Of a DNA stretch of 64,000 bases, positions 38,285 through 50,494 are shown one piece after another. Under the pieces are notes generated by a model. The model was not told the DNA's origin. It ran no database searches and saw only the letters and a list, made by a program, of their open reading frames with translations. Origin of the DNA: Marasmius tenuissimus (lineage: Eukaryota; Basidiomycota; Agaricomycetes; Agaricales; Marasmiaceae). The DNA is taken from positions 2,232,001-2,296,000 of the forward strand of contig JAQOTA010000050.1 of NCBI GenBank assembly GCA_029532415.1, given 5' to 3'. Positions within the stretch are counted from its first letter, which is position 1, and each line of letters begins with the position of its first letter. The translations under genes were made by a program, and so were the position numbers.

Positions 38285-40064
38285 ATGGCCAGGCTGGACG
38301 ACTCATACGAGGACATTGTGGTCCTCATTCTGGACGTACTAAGAAACAATAACCCAAAACACTTATACCTTAAGGATCTTCGCTCCCTGTCTCTGACTTG
38401 CCGCCACCTCCGCAACATATGTCTTTCAGTTTTATTTCGCTCGTTCAAGCAAGTCTGGGGGATAGGAAAATGGAAACAGATCATACCGGACTCCTTGTGT
38501 CCATACGTTCTGTAAGTCGCGTCTTTGTCATCACAAACGCCAGGATTCACTGTAAGGAACCAGGGTGTTTGAATTAAACATGTCTGCTATGGATTTCTAT
38601 TCACTTGATGCCATGGGTCCGCCGGCAACCCTCACTGATGGACTCTTGGAGGTTATACCTCAAATGCCATTGCTCCACACGTTTAAGGTCACCAACTCGT
38701 CCTTCTTTGGCGCTTGGATGATGCTTCTACGTGCCGTTCTTGCTATGCCCAACATCCATACCCTAGAAATCCGGGACTCTGTCTGGCGAACGCCCGCGGA
38801 GGCATTCACGGAGACTGACCTGAGGACCATGGTCAAGCCACTAGCACCCCGAATTCGCACGTTCATCTACCATGCCCCATTCACAGATTGCTTTCCCCTG
38901 GGTTCCAAATCCTACGGAAGACGAGATCACTTCCAGGGTGCATTGGAGGTTTCAAACCTCCTCGTGTTGATCGAAACATTCCGATTCACACTCGAAGTAC
39001 TTGATATCCCTGCAGAACTAGCCCCTCGATTGATCAACGAGATCGCTAACAACCACACCTCACCAGACACGCTATTCCCAAACTTGCGGGAGATGCGTGT
39101 CCGGGGACACACCCCATTCTCCAGTTCTCCGAGGGACTCTTCCTCGGTTTTTGAATGCTGGCAAGGGTTTTTGGCCCCGAGCGGATGGGCACCTAGACTT
39201 CGTGATCTTTCCCTGCAAATGGCAGCCCTTCCGGACGAAAATAGCAGGATGTCAGGCATGAACCATTCCATCTCCCCTCTATTCCACGACCCAGGGTTCC
39301 AGAACCTCGAGCATCAACGAACCCTGACGCAACTGCACTCCTTCACGTTGTCGACGCCAGTTGTACACGGTCTGCTTTACCAGATCCTTCCCGAAAGCCT
39401 GGCCGAGCTAGACCTACGAGCGTACCCGCTCCCAGGCGTCGTGGGTGGCTCTACCAAGTGCGTGCGAACAGTCGTTCCCAGTGCCTCCCAACTCTCCACG
39501 ATCCTAGAGGTGGTGAACCTGCCGAGATTGGAAACACTAAAGCTGTCATACAAGATCGAGGACGACGTTGATCGGCTGGGTGAGGAAACGTTGATGGCCG
39601 GTTTTGCGAAGACTCTTTCGACAGTATCGTCTCTGGAAATCCATCGTTACCGACCGCACGCAAGGACGAATAGCGATGACGACCCGATTGTAAGCCTTAC
39701 GATAGCCATTCTGAAGCCTTTCTTGACGAGCCTATGTTAGCATCCCTTGACAGGACATCTCTCCTCAATGGCATACCTCAAGACGATTTCGCTCAACCTG
39801 GACTTCCCCGAGCGTCCAAGACATCATCAGGCGATATGGAACGGCCCAAACGTGGCCTCACAGCGCCAGGCAAACCACAAGGCGCTGGAGATGGGGACAG
39901 TCACAACCCTAGCAGAAAGCATAAAATGCCTATCGTCAATTAGGATCCTCTCGCACGAGGACTTTTCTAGTCATTGGAACTCGTGGGACGTCCTTAGAAG
40001 ACAAGGGTCGCAGCCCAAAGTGCAGATCGTAGAATTGATTAGCAGGGGAAGAAGTGAAGTGTAA
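38285..40064 (+). CDS. F-box-like protein with leucine-rich C-terminal region
   Basis: Typical of the large basidiomycete F-box family, whose members pick substrates for SCF ubiquitin ligases. The start at 38285 gives MARLDDSYEDIVVLILDVL, then DLRSLSLTCRHLRNICLSVL, an F-box-like helix pair. An intron from about 38512 leads to the main exon, about 38563-39689. That exon holds irregular leucine-rich segments (MPLLHTFKVTNSSFFG, MPNIHTLEIRDSVWR, PRLETLKLSYKIEDDV). A last intron, GTAAGC...GTTAG ending at about 39740, restores the frame to HPLTGHLSSMAYLKTISL. The stop is at 40062-40064, only 40 bp from the end of the convergent AP-3 gene. The specific substrate is unknown. Confidence 0.7.
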
Positions 40065-40104
40065 CAGGTGCTTGCAGGTAGGGGGTCACCAGATAACAAC
40101 GCCA

Positions 40105-41974
40105 CTACCACCTCCACTCTACGTCCACAGAGGAACGCCCTCGTACACCTTTAAAGGGCTTATAGTTTTCTCCCGTAATCTTCAGTTGGTCGACCTTGAG
40201 CGAAGAAAACGTGTGGGCCGGAATATCGAACCGAACACGTATAGCTCGAGACGGTCGTGGAAAGCGGCTAGGTTTGTATATGTATGAGTAGGCAGCTACG
40301 ATCAACAAGTATCCCAAGAAAACATACGATGTTAGAAACGAGCCTTGGATGGACCAAGTCGTCGAAGGCGGCATAGAAGGTATCTCCCATTTAAGGACCT
40401 TGGTACGCAACATCAGTACTGGACATGGAAACGTATGATATTGAGGTTGCTCACCATCCTCCGTGCATCAAACGCCCATGACGCGCCGCTCTCCCCCGTG
40501 CCCGACCCCACAGCACTACCAAACCCACCCGAGGCCCTTGAAACAACACACTTTATACCGCTGGCCCCTTCACCCAATCCCATCTCAACGACCACATTCT
40601 CGAATGTATGCGTGGACATGCGCGAGGTAAGTTTGACCTCAAAAACTCCTGAACCATCCGATCAGTAAAAAGGATTGAGCCCACGTGAAATATGAAACTC
40701 ACCACCCGTGTTGTCGAGATCTATGGAGGCCTTGATGAGGAACGGAATGGGGACGTGGTCTTTTGCTGCTGCTATCGCCGCTGGAGTCGTGGCACCTCGA
40801 GGGATATTACTGTAACGATAGTCCAGCAATGTGAACCGACCATCTGGTGGTACGAAAGAGAGGACTTTCTCGCGAGACCAACGTTTGAGGCTAAAGATTT
40901 CGTGTCAGCACAAAGGATAGCGTAAACGGCGATTGGACGATGTACCGAACACAGGGATGGAAAGCGCAGTCCGCCAGAACTTGTGGATTCGTGAAATGGA
41001 GCAAACAATCGGGTGTACCTATCAGCAACGCAACAATAAGCACTAGCTTGAACAGGATGGCGTAGGAGTAATCACCGGAAAGTTTTGAGTTGGACTCTAT
41101 CTTCCCCCGCACCAGACTAGTGACCGTGGTACCATGTCTATCAGGAAAGTCAGAACCTCGGTGCGTGCCTGCTCGGGACGTAGTAGGAGTTCACACTTGT
41201 TCACAACGCCTTTCAATTCCTCCACCATATCGAAATAGATCTCGTTATTGGCGTGTCTGACCCCAGATTTCCTCCACGCAATGGGCGACGAAAATGGACC
41301 AGATCCTACCCCAGCGTTCAAGGTCGAGTGGACATTAGGACCAGCGACGCTGCTGAGCAGCTTGTTGAGGAGAGAAGGTGGAATGACAATGTCTCGGAGT
41401 GCATTCGAATGCGTTGTTAGGGGATGACCGCCTGCATCCAAGGTTTCTTCGAATAACTATGCTATTTCTCAATAACGTTCGTATCACTCTGACAAGTACT
41501 ACTACGCACCTGATACACCACGTCGAAATTCTCTTTTATTATCCCAGCCGACACAGATCCAAAGTACTCCCGCAGGATCTCAATGAAAGTATCAACGAAG
41601 GCGAATGCGACGAGAGGATCGACTGTGATTGAATGAGTTACAGTTCGAACTCGACGAAATACGCTCCCCACCATCTCCGCTCACAGGACATAGGATGTGA
41701 ACGTCGCTATAAGATACGTGACAGCAAGCACTGGGTGTGTCCGTGGAATTGAATGGAGGAACATAGAGTACTGGGTCAATATCTGAAAGAGTTGTGGTCT
41801 TCTGGAGCTCGTTATTGAGGACGTCGATATGAAGAAGAGGATACGCGGTTGATTTCGAACGGAATCCGGATTGAATTATGGGTCGGCTGAAGGCAAGGAT
41901 ATGAGCAAAGATTGCTTTGGAAAAGAATAGACTAACCCAGTGCCATCCAGGATAATGATGCCGTCTATCGCCAT
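40105..41974 (-). CDS. APM3: AP-3 adaptor complex mu subunit
   Basis: AP-3 sorts cargo from Golgi/endosomes to the vacuole; the mu subunit reads tyrosine-based signals. The start at 41974 opens MAIDGIIILDG, the longin-fold first strand, followed by YPLLHIDVLNNELQ. The linker region carries LRDIVIPPSLLNKLLSS and FSSPIAWRKSGVRHANNEI, then YFDMVEELKGVVNK, which opens the mu homology domain. Further MHD parts are KIESNSKLSG, GTPDCLLHFTNPQVL, DCAFHPCVR, DGRFTLLDYRYSNIPRG and FENVVVEMGLGEGASGI. The C-terminal strand KWEIPSMPPSTTWSIQGSF precedes a tail ending DVEWRW. About nine short introns. The order and spacing match the family. Confidence 0.87.
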
Positions 41975-42135
41975 GAGAGTAAGAGGCAAGATTAGTACGT
42001 CATGCTACACTAGGCACTTGCGATTTGATCCTCAACTTATTCGTGTTCCTTCGTGATTGCACAAGTACTCTCTTTATACATTGAATTCTTCTACTTATAC
42101 AGCCCAAACTGAACGAATATCACGGATAAATAACC

Positions 42136-43532
42136 TCAAGGAGACGACCAGGACCAATCCAAATACCCCGCATCCTTCATAATCTGCCTTGCTCTCTCTT
42201 CCTTCCTCTTCCTCTCTTTCTCATCGAGACCAGCCTTGAGTTCTCTCCAATTCCTAACACATTCATGTACCTCCCGGAGGTTGCTGAGCCCGGCCACCAA
42301 GGGGATCTCAAGTTCTGCACAACGTCTCATGGCATAACCCATCGCCAAGTCCACGATATCACTCCCGCAGTCCTCGCGAGCTTGTTGGACAGCACTTCTC
42401 AGCTCAGGGGTTGCCGGATGCCACGGAGGAATAGAGGGAGAAAGCAGACCCATGCTGAGCGGCGAAGCTGTCAGAAGCTGCCCTACTCGTGCCCGTTCAC
42501 GAAACTGAGGTGCCATGTCCGCAAAGAGCGAATTCTGGAGTGTCAAATGAGAGTACGACATGACGACGTCGACAGGTTGATGTGGCGCAGTGTGCAGAAC
42601 AAGCAGAGAAAGACGCAAAAGAGTTGGGACGGGGAAGCCTGTGGATTGAAACGTGTATGAGTGAGACCGTCTAACCAAAAGATGCAGTGAATACACACCG
42701 GTGAGCCCAATATACCTGATCAGCCCCTCTTCCTTCATCCGGCGCAGCTCAGCATACGCATCCAATATCTTCTGGTCTCCCTCTCCATGAACGACGCCCT
42801 CATCCCCCTCTTTCAAACCGTACTTTGCCTTCTCATCCGTTGCAGCGAGGGAGTGCTGTCCCGTCTTCCGTGGTGAAACTTCGTTCGCAACATACTCTGT
42901 ATCGTGCAGATAAACCACGTCGAGGTAATCGGTCTGCAGCCGTTCCAGACTACGTTGAACGCTGTTTCGTATAGCACTCGGGGAGTAATCGAATATCGAA
43001 GCACCAAATCGGCCGCATTTGGTCAACTAGATGGACACGGAGGAGCCTAAGATCAGTACTTCACCTAGTATCAAGGACACTGGCCACACTCACAAGCTGA
43101 TACGACGACCGAGGGAACTCCTTCTTGACCATCTTCAACGCATTGCCGAGGACGACTTCCGAAGGGCCATAATAGACGGATGTGTCGAACGCACGGATGC
43201 CATACCTAGAATCCGACTGTTTATAGCCCTGTGCAAAGAGCAAACAACAAGCAATTCACCTCAATGTAAGCCTAACGGTACGGACGGGTGTCAAGCTGGA
43301 TATGAAACTGTCCCCGTTGTACGAATTAGAGAAGGTTGCCGCTCCAAACACCAAACTGGGAAGGTTGAGAGGTCCACTGAGGGTATCCTATGAGTGATTG
43401 AGCATGGAATCGTGCACCAAACAAGCCGTCGGGACTTACAACAGGTATCCCAGTTGTAGGGAAATCGTCGGCCTCGTCGGGCGGAAGCTCGTTAGGGACC
43501 GGCAATGAGGCAAGTGGTGGTAGAGAGGACAT
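42136..43532 (-). CDS. Aldo-keto reductase, D-arabinose 1-dehydrogenase (Ara2) type
   Basis: Ara2-type enzymes oxidise D-arabinose with NAD+ on the way to D-erythroascorbate, the fungal antioxidant. The start at 43532 gives MSSLPPLASLPVPNELPP. A second exon carries LNLPSLVFGAATFSNSYN, a third IRAFDTSVYYGPSEVVLG with the catalytic Asp and Tyr. TKCGRFG holds the Lys, and DYLDVVYLHDTEY the His, so the AKR tetrad is complete. An insertion rich in charged residues (about 42780-42880) sits in the middle of the barrel. The C-terminal LVAGLSNLREVHECVRNW fits the cofactor end. Three or four introns. The substrate class is inferred from family resemblance and could be another small sugar or aldehyde. 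Confidence 0.82.
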
Positions 43533-43718
43533 GCGTTCGTGAGGGACAGATCGACCCGCGATCGAACCAGCTTTTTTATCGATCGACCATATGTTTTTTG
43601 GAAGACCGAGACCAAAATGACATTGAGAGAAAATAAAATAATTAAGAATAGTGAACAACGGGGTACAAATACAGATGTAATTCATAGAAGTCCATTGGTT
43701 AGTGAAAGGCTAGCACTT

Positions 43719-44200
43719 TTAGAGTCGTTCGCGCGACCATCTAGCAATTATATGAGCGACGACGGTTGGGAGAAAGAAACAGCAGTTCTTACCTCTCGTT
43801 GAAGTGACCAGTAGGGTCCAGCATCTTGGTTCCTTGAGTGGGTTTTATCTCGTTCCATGGCGTAGCGTTGGACCTGGTCCATTGAACTAAGTAGCAGGGG
43901 TTTGTTCATCGGACTATTCTCGGAAGACATAAAGGTCATCCACTTACTGGTAGGACCCAGGGCGGACCGGTAGAGTGCATAACTTCCGCCTGTGACAACG
44001 AAGGTGACGATGCCAAGACTAGAGGCAAAGCAAACAATCTGGTGAGTAAAGTGGGTGGTTGTCGTGGTCAATGGGCACAAGCTTACATGGGGAGTGCCTA
44101 GAACAAAGGTTATCAGAATATAAACATTGATAAAAAGTTATCGACCCACCTCAACGGCCATCCAGTTCTTCATGAACGACTTGCGTGCGAGGTTGGACAT
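43719..44200 (-). CDS. NDUFA4/MLRQ-like mitochondrial inner-membrane protein, copy 1
   Basis: MLRQ-family proteins are small single-span subunits linked to respiratory complexes I or IV. The start at 44200 reads MSNLARKSFMKNWMAVE. After two introns it continues ALPILGIVTFVVTGGSYALY, the membrane segment, then RSALGPT. After further introns it continues with QWTRSNATPWNEIKPTQGTK and MLDPTGHFNERWSRERL. The stop TAA is at 43719-43721. The second exon is only eleven bases, flanked by good splice sites. It is a tandem paralogue of the gene at 44893-45377, with the same four intron positions. The two copies share the QWT, PWN.IKP, and WSR..L blocks but differ at most other positions. Confidence 0.82.
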
Positions 44201-44892
44201 GTTTGAGAGTTTTTGAGTGATGACTGTTGTCGATAGAGATGGTGGACTTGCTAGTCCTAGCTTTATAAACCAGCCCCCCGAGCCCTGCATCGGGCACACC
44301 ACCGCCCTAGATGAAGTCTGGACCAGGCCACTTTGGAGTATTGAATTTGAAATGTCATCATGGACGAGTATCGTCCTCTAGAGGACGCTGTCTGGCCCAG
44401 CCTGTCGTCCCTGAAGAGCGCAGCTCATAGGTATCAAGTGAACCGAAATTTCCCGAACGATACGGGCGCGTTTGGAATATTGACGAGTCCAGCCTCGTAG
44501 GCGAGACGAGACCATCTTGAACGGTCTTGAGCAGTGCAGGAATCTGAAAAAAGACGAGCGGATGACTTGACTGACTGATTTATACTTCCGAACCACCATC
44601 ATCATCATGCATTGTCTTTTTTTTTGCCCATCACCACCCGATACAACGTCGGCCTACGGTCGGAACCTCACGACACTGCAACAAATCGTCTTGCCCTATG
44701 CCACAGAAGTTCAGAATCGTCGACCGTCCGAACTGCACTACCTTCGGTCGCGTCACTTTCGTACCACGGTGGAGATAGTTCAACTTTCAAGGAGCCTCCA
44801 AAGCCCCACCTACAAAGGTTAATTAAATCCGCCATCTCTGTTCAGCTTCTCTACTAATTACATCGCTAGAACTTGAAGAAAGATGCTGCCAT
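44201..44892. other. Spacer between the MLRQ-like paralogues
   Basis: About 690 bp. The promoter of copy 1 lies at its left end; on the minus strand a TATAAA box at about 44263-44268 sits some 65 bp before the start. The rest shows no supported gene, only a short CATCATCATCATG run near 44596. Confidence 0.5.
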
Positions 44893-45377
44893 TTAAAGCT
44901 TATCTCTCGACCACCTGGAAAAACACAATCAGCATCACGGCTGCAATGCATGAAGGAAGTGACACGACGTACTTGCCCTCGTGTTCGTGGGTGACGGACA
45001 GAATCTTGGTGCTCTGGTTGGGCTTGATAGAGTTCCAGGGTTGAGGGTTGTCCTTGGTCCATTGGACTGGTAGACGAGAGAATCACGTAGGTAAGTCGCT
45101 GCACATCATACGAGTATTCTGTAACTCACTGGTGGGTCCCATAGACAAACGGTACAGATACCAGAAAGCACCGGTGACGGTGCCTCCAACGACGACGTAG
45201 CTGATGTCGGAGCAAAAATTAATCCTTCGTTGCTACCGCACTTGTTCAAGTTCGACCTACATGGGGATAGCCTAAAACGAGCAGTGGTTAGTTTTAACAT
45301 GCGTATACCCAATTTAAGAATACACTGACCTCAGTGGCGTACCAGTTCTTGAAGAAGGAGAATCGACCTGGAGCCAT
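44893..45377 (-). CDS. NDUFA4/MLRQ-like mitochondrial inner-membrane protein, copy 2
   Basis: The start at 45377 opens MAPGRFSFFKNWYATE, followed after an intron by a tiny exon coding AIP and the first bases of the next codon. Then YVVVGGTVTGAFWYLYRL forms the membrane segment, ending SMGPT. After the next intron QWTKDNPQPWNSIKPNQSTK and ILSVTHEHEGK lead to a final exon WSRDKL with TAA at 44893-44895. The sequence is closer to the usual fungal MLRQ form than copy 1, so this copy is probably the ancestral, housekeeping one. All four intron positions match copy 1. Upstream it shares a 674 bp divergent spacer with the transporter gene. Confidence 0.86.
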
Positions 45378-45440
45378 GTTTTCGGTGTGCTGGTGGTGGT
45401 GGTTGTCAGTCGTATTCCGTGGGAACCCGAGGTTGTGTTC

Positions 45441-45456
45441 ATTGGCGGCTGACTCA
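45441..45456 (-). promoter_or_regulatory. CCAAT box next to an AP-1/Gcn4-type site
   Basis: On the minus strand CCAAT (45441-45445 as ATTGG on plus) lies beside TGACTCA (45450-45456), about 65-80 bp before the copy 2 start. CCAAT boxes drive respiratory genes in fungi through the Hap complex. Function here is inferred. Confidence 0.45.
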
Positions 45457-45988
45457 GCGTCATAATATTACTATTAGTCGTTACGTTCGACGTTCCAGAA
45501 CACCTCTATGACCTTGCCCACAAGACCATCTACGATTCAGTGCTGCGTACCCGTCCAAAAATTCGCTATCTGCAGAGAACGTAAATATAAGACCTGTATA
45601 AGGGTCATATATCGTTGCCGGAGCTTCCGGGAGCCGCCCAGGACGGGTAAATTCGAAGGTGGCATTCCAGGATTCGCCCCTTTCAAGTGGCAGCGGGAGG
45701 CAAGAGCTAGGCTGTATGTCGTTGTACGTCCCACCTATCGAAGGAATACTGTCTTATTAATATCCGGTGAGTGCGTCCTTTGCGAACCTCTCTCGTGGTA
45801 CACTTTTGTGGTCTTCAACGTCCAACATGATGATCCGAGCGCGGAGAGGTTAAAGACGGTCCGGCAGGCAAACATGAGTCACTTGTTGGCGGTTCTCACC
45901 CGAATTCCCTTTCGGACAAAAAATGGTATTGGGCCAATGCCAATGAACAAGTGTGCATGAGGTCCCTGGGAAGTTTGCAAAGTTGGGG

Positions 45989-45996
45989 TATATAAG
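45989..45996 (+). promoter_or_regulatory. TATA box of the MFS transporter gene
   Basis: TATATAAG lies 56-63 bp before the start codon at 46052, a normal fungal core-promoter distance. Confidence 0.6.
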
Positions 45997-46051
45997 CTAG
46001 CTCACATTTCGTCAATCGAGTCTCCAGATCCCTGTCTTGATCTTGCTTAAT

Positions 46052-48865
46052 ATGTCTTCGACTACCGGTGGCCAAAGGGACGTCGAACGAGAGGATGCAA
46101 CCCGTAACAGCTCCACAGAGGCTAACGGAACTGTACCGACTCCGAAGACTCGAGCAGGGGCTCACTGGCAAGATCTCGAGGTCCAGAGGATACCCAAGAA
46201 GTCAGTTCTTGTCCTCGATCCTAGCAAACCTTTAACTCACGCGCCTTCCAGCAACTTGCCACTCGTATTTACTGGGTATGTGGTTTCTGCCTGTCTCCAA
46301 AGAGCCTGTAGTCTGAATCTATTGCGTATGACAGACTCATGCTTTCAGGTATGACTCGGCGAGCACATCCCAGGTTGAAGCAGGTTTTAACCTTCGATAT
46401 TCCCAGTATTCCTGGCCGCGATGGATCAGACGATTGGTATGTTGCCCAACTTGTCTCGAAATACATAGCGAACTCAAGGTTATCCGTTCAGTCTCCACCG
46501 CACTCCCCACGATAATTGGTGATCTGGGAGGAGGTGATGCCTATTCCTGGGCCGGGACGGCGTATCTCCTCGCGGGGGCTTGTGAGTTCTCTCTACCTAA
46601 AGAAGTATAAAACATACTCAACCACGCTTCTTGTGCCAGGTCTTACCCCTCTATACGGGAAGCTATCGGTAAGTTCGATACAGGTGCCTCCCTGCACACT
46701 CACTCACAGTCGTCGGCAGGATGTGGTCGGCAGAAAACCGCTCCTTTTCTTTGTGATCGTCGTTTTCATGGTGGGCTCCGCGCTCTGCGGTGCAAGCCAA
46801 TCCTTCATTATGTTCATCATAAGCCGTGCGATCCAAGGATTAGGTGGCGGTGGCATTATCCAGCTGATGATGATAACCATTGGGGACATCGTCACGTTGG
46901 AGGACAGACCAAAGTATGCCGGGCTTAACGGGTATGTCGAAAATTCAGTGACTAAGGTTACTTTAATGATTACCAACCTTTATGGCACCTGATAGTGCAA
47001 CCTTCGGTATTGCGTCGGTTCTGGGACCCTTGATAGGTTCGTGCTTGTACTCGAGCCTGAGAGAATCAATGGGTTTATTTTAGTTTTACAGGCGGCGCTC
47101 TCACCGATCATGTTTCGTGGCGCTGGGCCTTCTGGATCGTGCGTGACAAGCCAGTTTCTCCTTCGCTCCAACCCGGTGGTACTCATACCGGTCTTACTCC
47201 AGAACCTCCCCACTGGTGCTGTGTCTATCGTCCTTCTCTACTTCCTCAACGTAGGCATCCTTTCAATCCTGGTTCCGTTCCGGGCTCCTTGCTCACCAGA
47301 ACCCTTAGCTCAATCCAACTCCGAGGAAGTCACTACGCGAAAACCTGCGCGAGTTCGATTTCATCGGTCTGTTTGCCATTATGCTTGGAGTCGTTTCCCT
47401 CCTAGTCGGCTTCCAGTTTGGTGAACATGACTGGAGTTCACCCCAGGCCTATGTCCTCGTTGTGGTCGCTGTCATTCTCCTCGTCGGTGGCTGTTTAAAC
47501 GAGAAGTACACGAAGCGTTCCCCAATCATACCACCAAGACTATTCAGGACACGGACGACAGTAGGGCTTCTGGCAGTGGGCGGTCTTCAGATGTTTGCAT
47601 TTATGATGGGTACATATTGTGAGTGGACGACGTTCAATTGCAATACGTGTCGCTCATCCTGTGCCACAGTCCTCCCAACTTACTTCCAGGTCCTCGGAAG
47701 CTCCGCGATCGGGTCTGGTATAGAAATGATTCCCTTCTCGCTCGTCTCCTCGTTGATGGCACTCGTCACTGGAATCGTGATGTCAAAGACCGGAAAGTAC
47801 CGACCCTTGATATGGGGAGGGCTCGTGCGTTCACTTCGCTCCCGGATATTCGATACCAACTGATGCTCTCGAACATAGGCAACCATGGCACTGGGATACG
47901 GACTCATGATCAGATTGGACGAGTCGTCAATCAGGTACGTTTCTCGCCTTGAGACTGAAAAAGCCGCCTGCAACCTCATTTGCGTCGTTTCAGAGCGGAA
48001 AAAGTTGTTTACCTTCTAGTTGCCGCGATAGGCACTGGTTGTCTATTCCAAGTACCCACTATAGGTATGTTTATTGTTTCTGCTCAAAGTGGTTACTTCA
48101 TCTTGACATCTTGTTCGTTGCAAAGCCATCCAAGCGTCTATGCCTCTCTCCGAAATGGCAACCACTACAACCGCCTTTATCTTGTGCAGGTCAGTCCATT
48201 CAACCTCAAACTCTCGCCCGATATCTCAAGAATTCTTAACAGGAATCTGCTGGGCTCTATCGGCTTGAGTGTTGGAAACGTCATCTTTGCAAACACCTTA
48301 CCCAAGCGGCTCTCTCAATACGCACCGGATTACGACTTCTCAAACAAAACAATTGCCGAGCTCACGAATCAACTTAGGGATCTCGTAAACATTCAGGTGG
48401 GTATAAATGTGTGTAACTGATACTCGTGCCACCGCTCACCTGTCGTTCCAGCCTCCCGAATTGAAGCAACAGGTCCTACATGCGTATACGACTAGCGTCT
48501 CACTGATGTGGTATGTATCTTCTCGACTTATGTCCAGTACCCGGTCCCTGTTGCTGAGTTGACTCGACTTGTAGGATCGTCTGCACCCCGATACTATTTG
48601 CGACTTTCGTAATTTGTGCGTTGCTCTGTCTATGCTCTCACTGAAACGTGTCTGATGCTTGAGATACGCGACACCAGCTCTGTTCTTGCGGCAGTATTCT
48701 CTCAAGAGAAACACAATGCGTGATGGTGATGATACCCCCAATCCTGAGGGGGTCTCTCGGACGAACGAGACATCTTTGGAAGAAGGAAAGGACCGCGAGG
48801 TTATAGAAGACGCGACCCCGATTCCGACGGCAGGCTTTGAGGCTGAGAAAAAACTCCCGGTATAG
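46052..48865 (+). CDS. MFS transporter, 14-segment drug:H+ antiporter type
   Basis: The start at 46052 gives a hydrophilic N-terminus (MSSTTGGQRDVEREDATRNS). After splicing the membrane core begins with LMLSVFLAAMDQTI, TALPTIIGDLGGGDAYSWAG and TAYLLAGACLTPLYGKLSD. Next is DVVGRKPLLFFVIVVFMVG, which matches the MFS loop 2-3 motif, then IQGLGGGGIIQLMMITIGDI. Then come LTDHVSWRWAFWINLPTGA, a classic block of the aflatoxin-pump-like and azole-resistance families, and DFIGLFAIMLGVVSLLVGFQ. Later helices run through ALVTGIVMSKTGKY to about 48650. The C-terminal tail is acidic. About ten introns are inferred. Likely at the plasma membrane, exporting a toxic or secondary compound; no biosynthetic genes sit next to it. 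Confidence 0.86.
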
Positions 48866-50380
48866 AGGAGAACGTTTGGAACATTGCTCAACGGGAGGAA
48901 AACGATATCTGTTCCGGCTTGACGTCGGAAAACAGTTAAATCTATGATTTACGTCCAGACACGACGCACGTCTCAGCAGCACTACATACAGGGTTTATGT
49001 TTGAAAACGGAAGTTATTTTACCTAGATTTTAACGAGCAGAGTAGAGTATTTACAACAGGAACATTGACGCACAAGGATCGATACTCAACCTACCGTAGG
49101 TTAGCTCTAATTAAGACCGTAACCAGTGCTAGTGATTCCTGGTCCTGAATATTTGAATCATTTGAATCCTTGCAAAAGATTCCCACGACTCTAGGCACTC
49201 ACATGAACCACCAGCACCAGTACCTTGTCGTTGACTGAAACGCTGAACAACTCGCACCTTCATATCTCGTCTTCGAAGCTCGATCATCGTCATTTGAAGT
49301 CAGACAATATTGGGGCAAAGGTGATCCGGGAGAACGTATGTTTGGGTACGTCTGCCGTGCAGTATCCGAGTTCGACGATTTCTTCGACCATTCTTGACCA
49401 TGTTTTTAGAATGCCCGTCCTCCGATGAATGGGCATAGAGGCTTCCGTGGAAGTTTTTCCCTCCAATTCTCTCGAGTGGCCCGAATAAAATACAATCGAA
49501 GGTTGTCAAAATCACGTCGCGCACACTCTCAACACTCACCATACCTCCTTCGTCCGTATCTATCTCGATAATTGGTGCATGTCGTTCAAGTCAGCTGTAC
49601 ATTACTGTTGGCGTCGATTTTTTAAGGCCGGCACCCCGATGCCAGCCCTTACATATTCATGCATGGAACCTGGATTGCTACTGTCTACAGCCGCCTAAAG
49701 CAATGCAACCCTTCAAGCTTCATATCTCTGCTTCGCCGCTCCAAACAACTCCATCGACCGATCGCTACGGAATAACCGACTGCTCCTGACGGAGCGGTGA
49801 ACTTTGTAGATTATACGCATGTCCACAACTCTGGAGAATCGCGATGCTGACAGTGGCAGTATCCAGACGTTCGCCCTCAGCAGCTTTATCGCCCACGTTC
49901 GTCTGAGCCCATGAACGCGATGTACTAGCAGTCTAATAATCACCGCCATCATGAGTAGCAATAACCCCTCCTCTCGTACCTGCGAGCATCGACCCGACTA
50001 CCACTGGCACGTCTCAGATAACAAACATACTTAGAGCCTCCCCTGTGCCCACAGTGCATCGTTTTACACTCTTTTACGCGAGCCATGAGACTCAGATAGC
50101 ATCCATAGGGTTCGTATGCCAACAAGGCGTGATGGGTTGGACTTCTCATCCACACAAAGTAAGTTAGCACCGCGGCAATGGGATGATTATTTCCCAGACA
50201 ACTACGATCCGTATATTGATGGATACGCTATCGACAGGACGCAGAACGATTCCCCTATGTCTATCACAATGATCGTGGCGTTGTAGACCGTGATGGTTAC
50301 AACCACAAGAACATATAATTCATGACCTATAGGTAATGTCATCAGCTGCTGAAAAAAGTTTCTATAGAACCAGCTTTGAC
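48866..50380. other. Region without a supported gene
   Basis: About 1.5 kb at the edge of the repeat-rich zone. Short open frames show no recognisable protein. I see no clear repeat in it. Confidence 0.4.
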
Positions 50381-50494
50381 CTGTAGAAACAGCATCACCC
50401 TATCGAAGCAGCGTTGCCCTATCAAAGTAGCGTTGCCCTATCAAAGCAGCATTGCACCATCAAAGCCACATCGCCCTCCCGAAAGAACATCACC
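50381..50494 (+). repeat. Degenerate 19-bp tandem repeat
   Basis: At least six units of about 19 bp. Three consecutive ones start at 50401, 50420 and 50439 and read TATCRAAGYAGCGTTGCCC or close to it; units on each side are more diverged. They lie just before a gag-like relic. Confidence 0.75.

Noticed and set aside
39690..39746. Apparent frameshift at the end of the F-box-like gene
   Set aside because: A GTAAGC...GTTAG intron joins the two frames in phase, so no mutation is needed.
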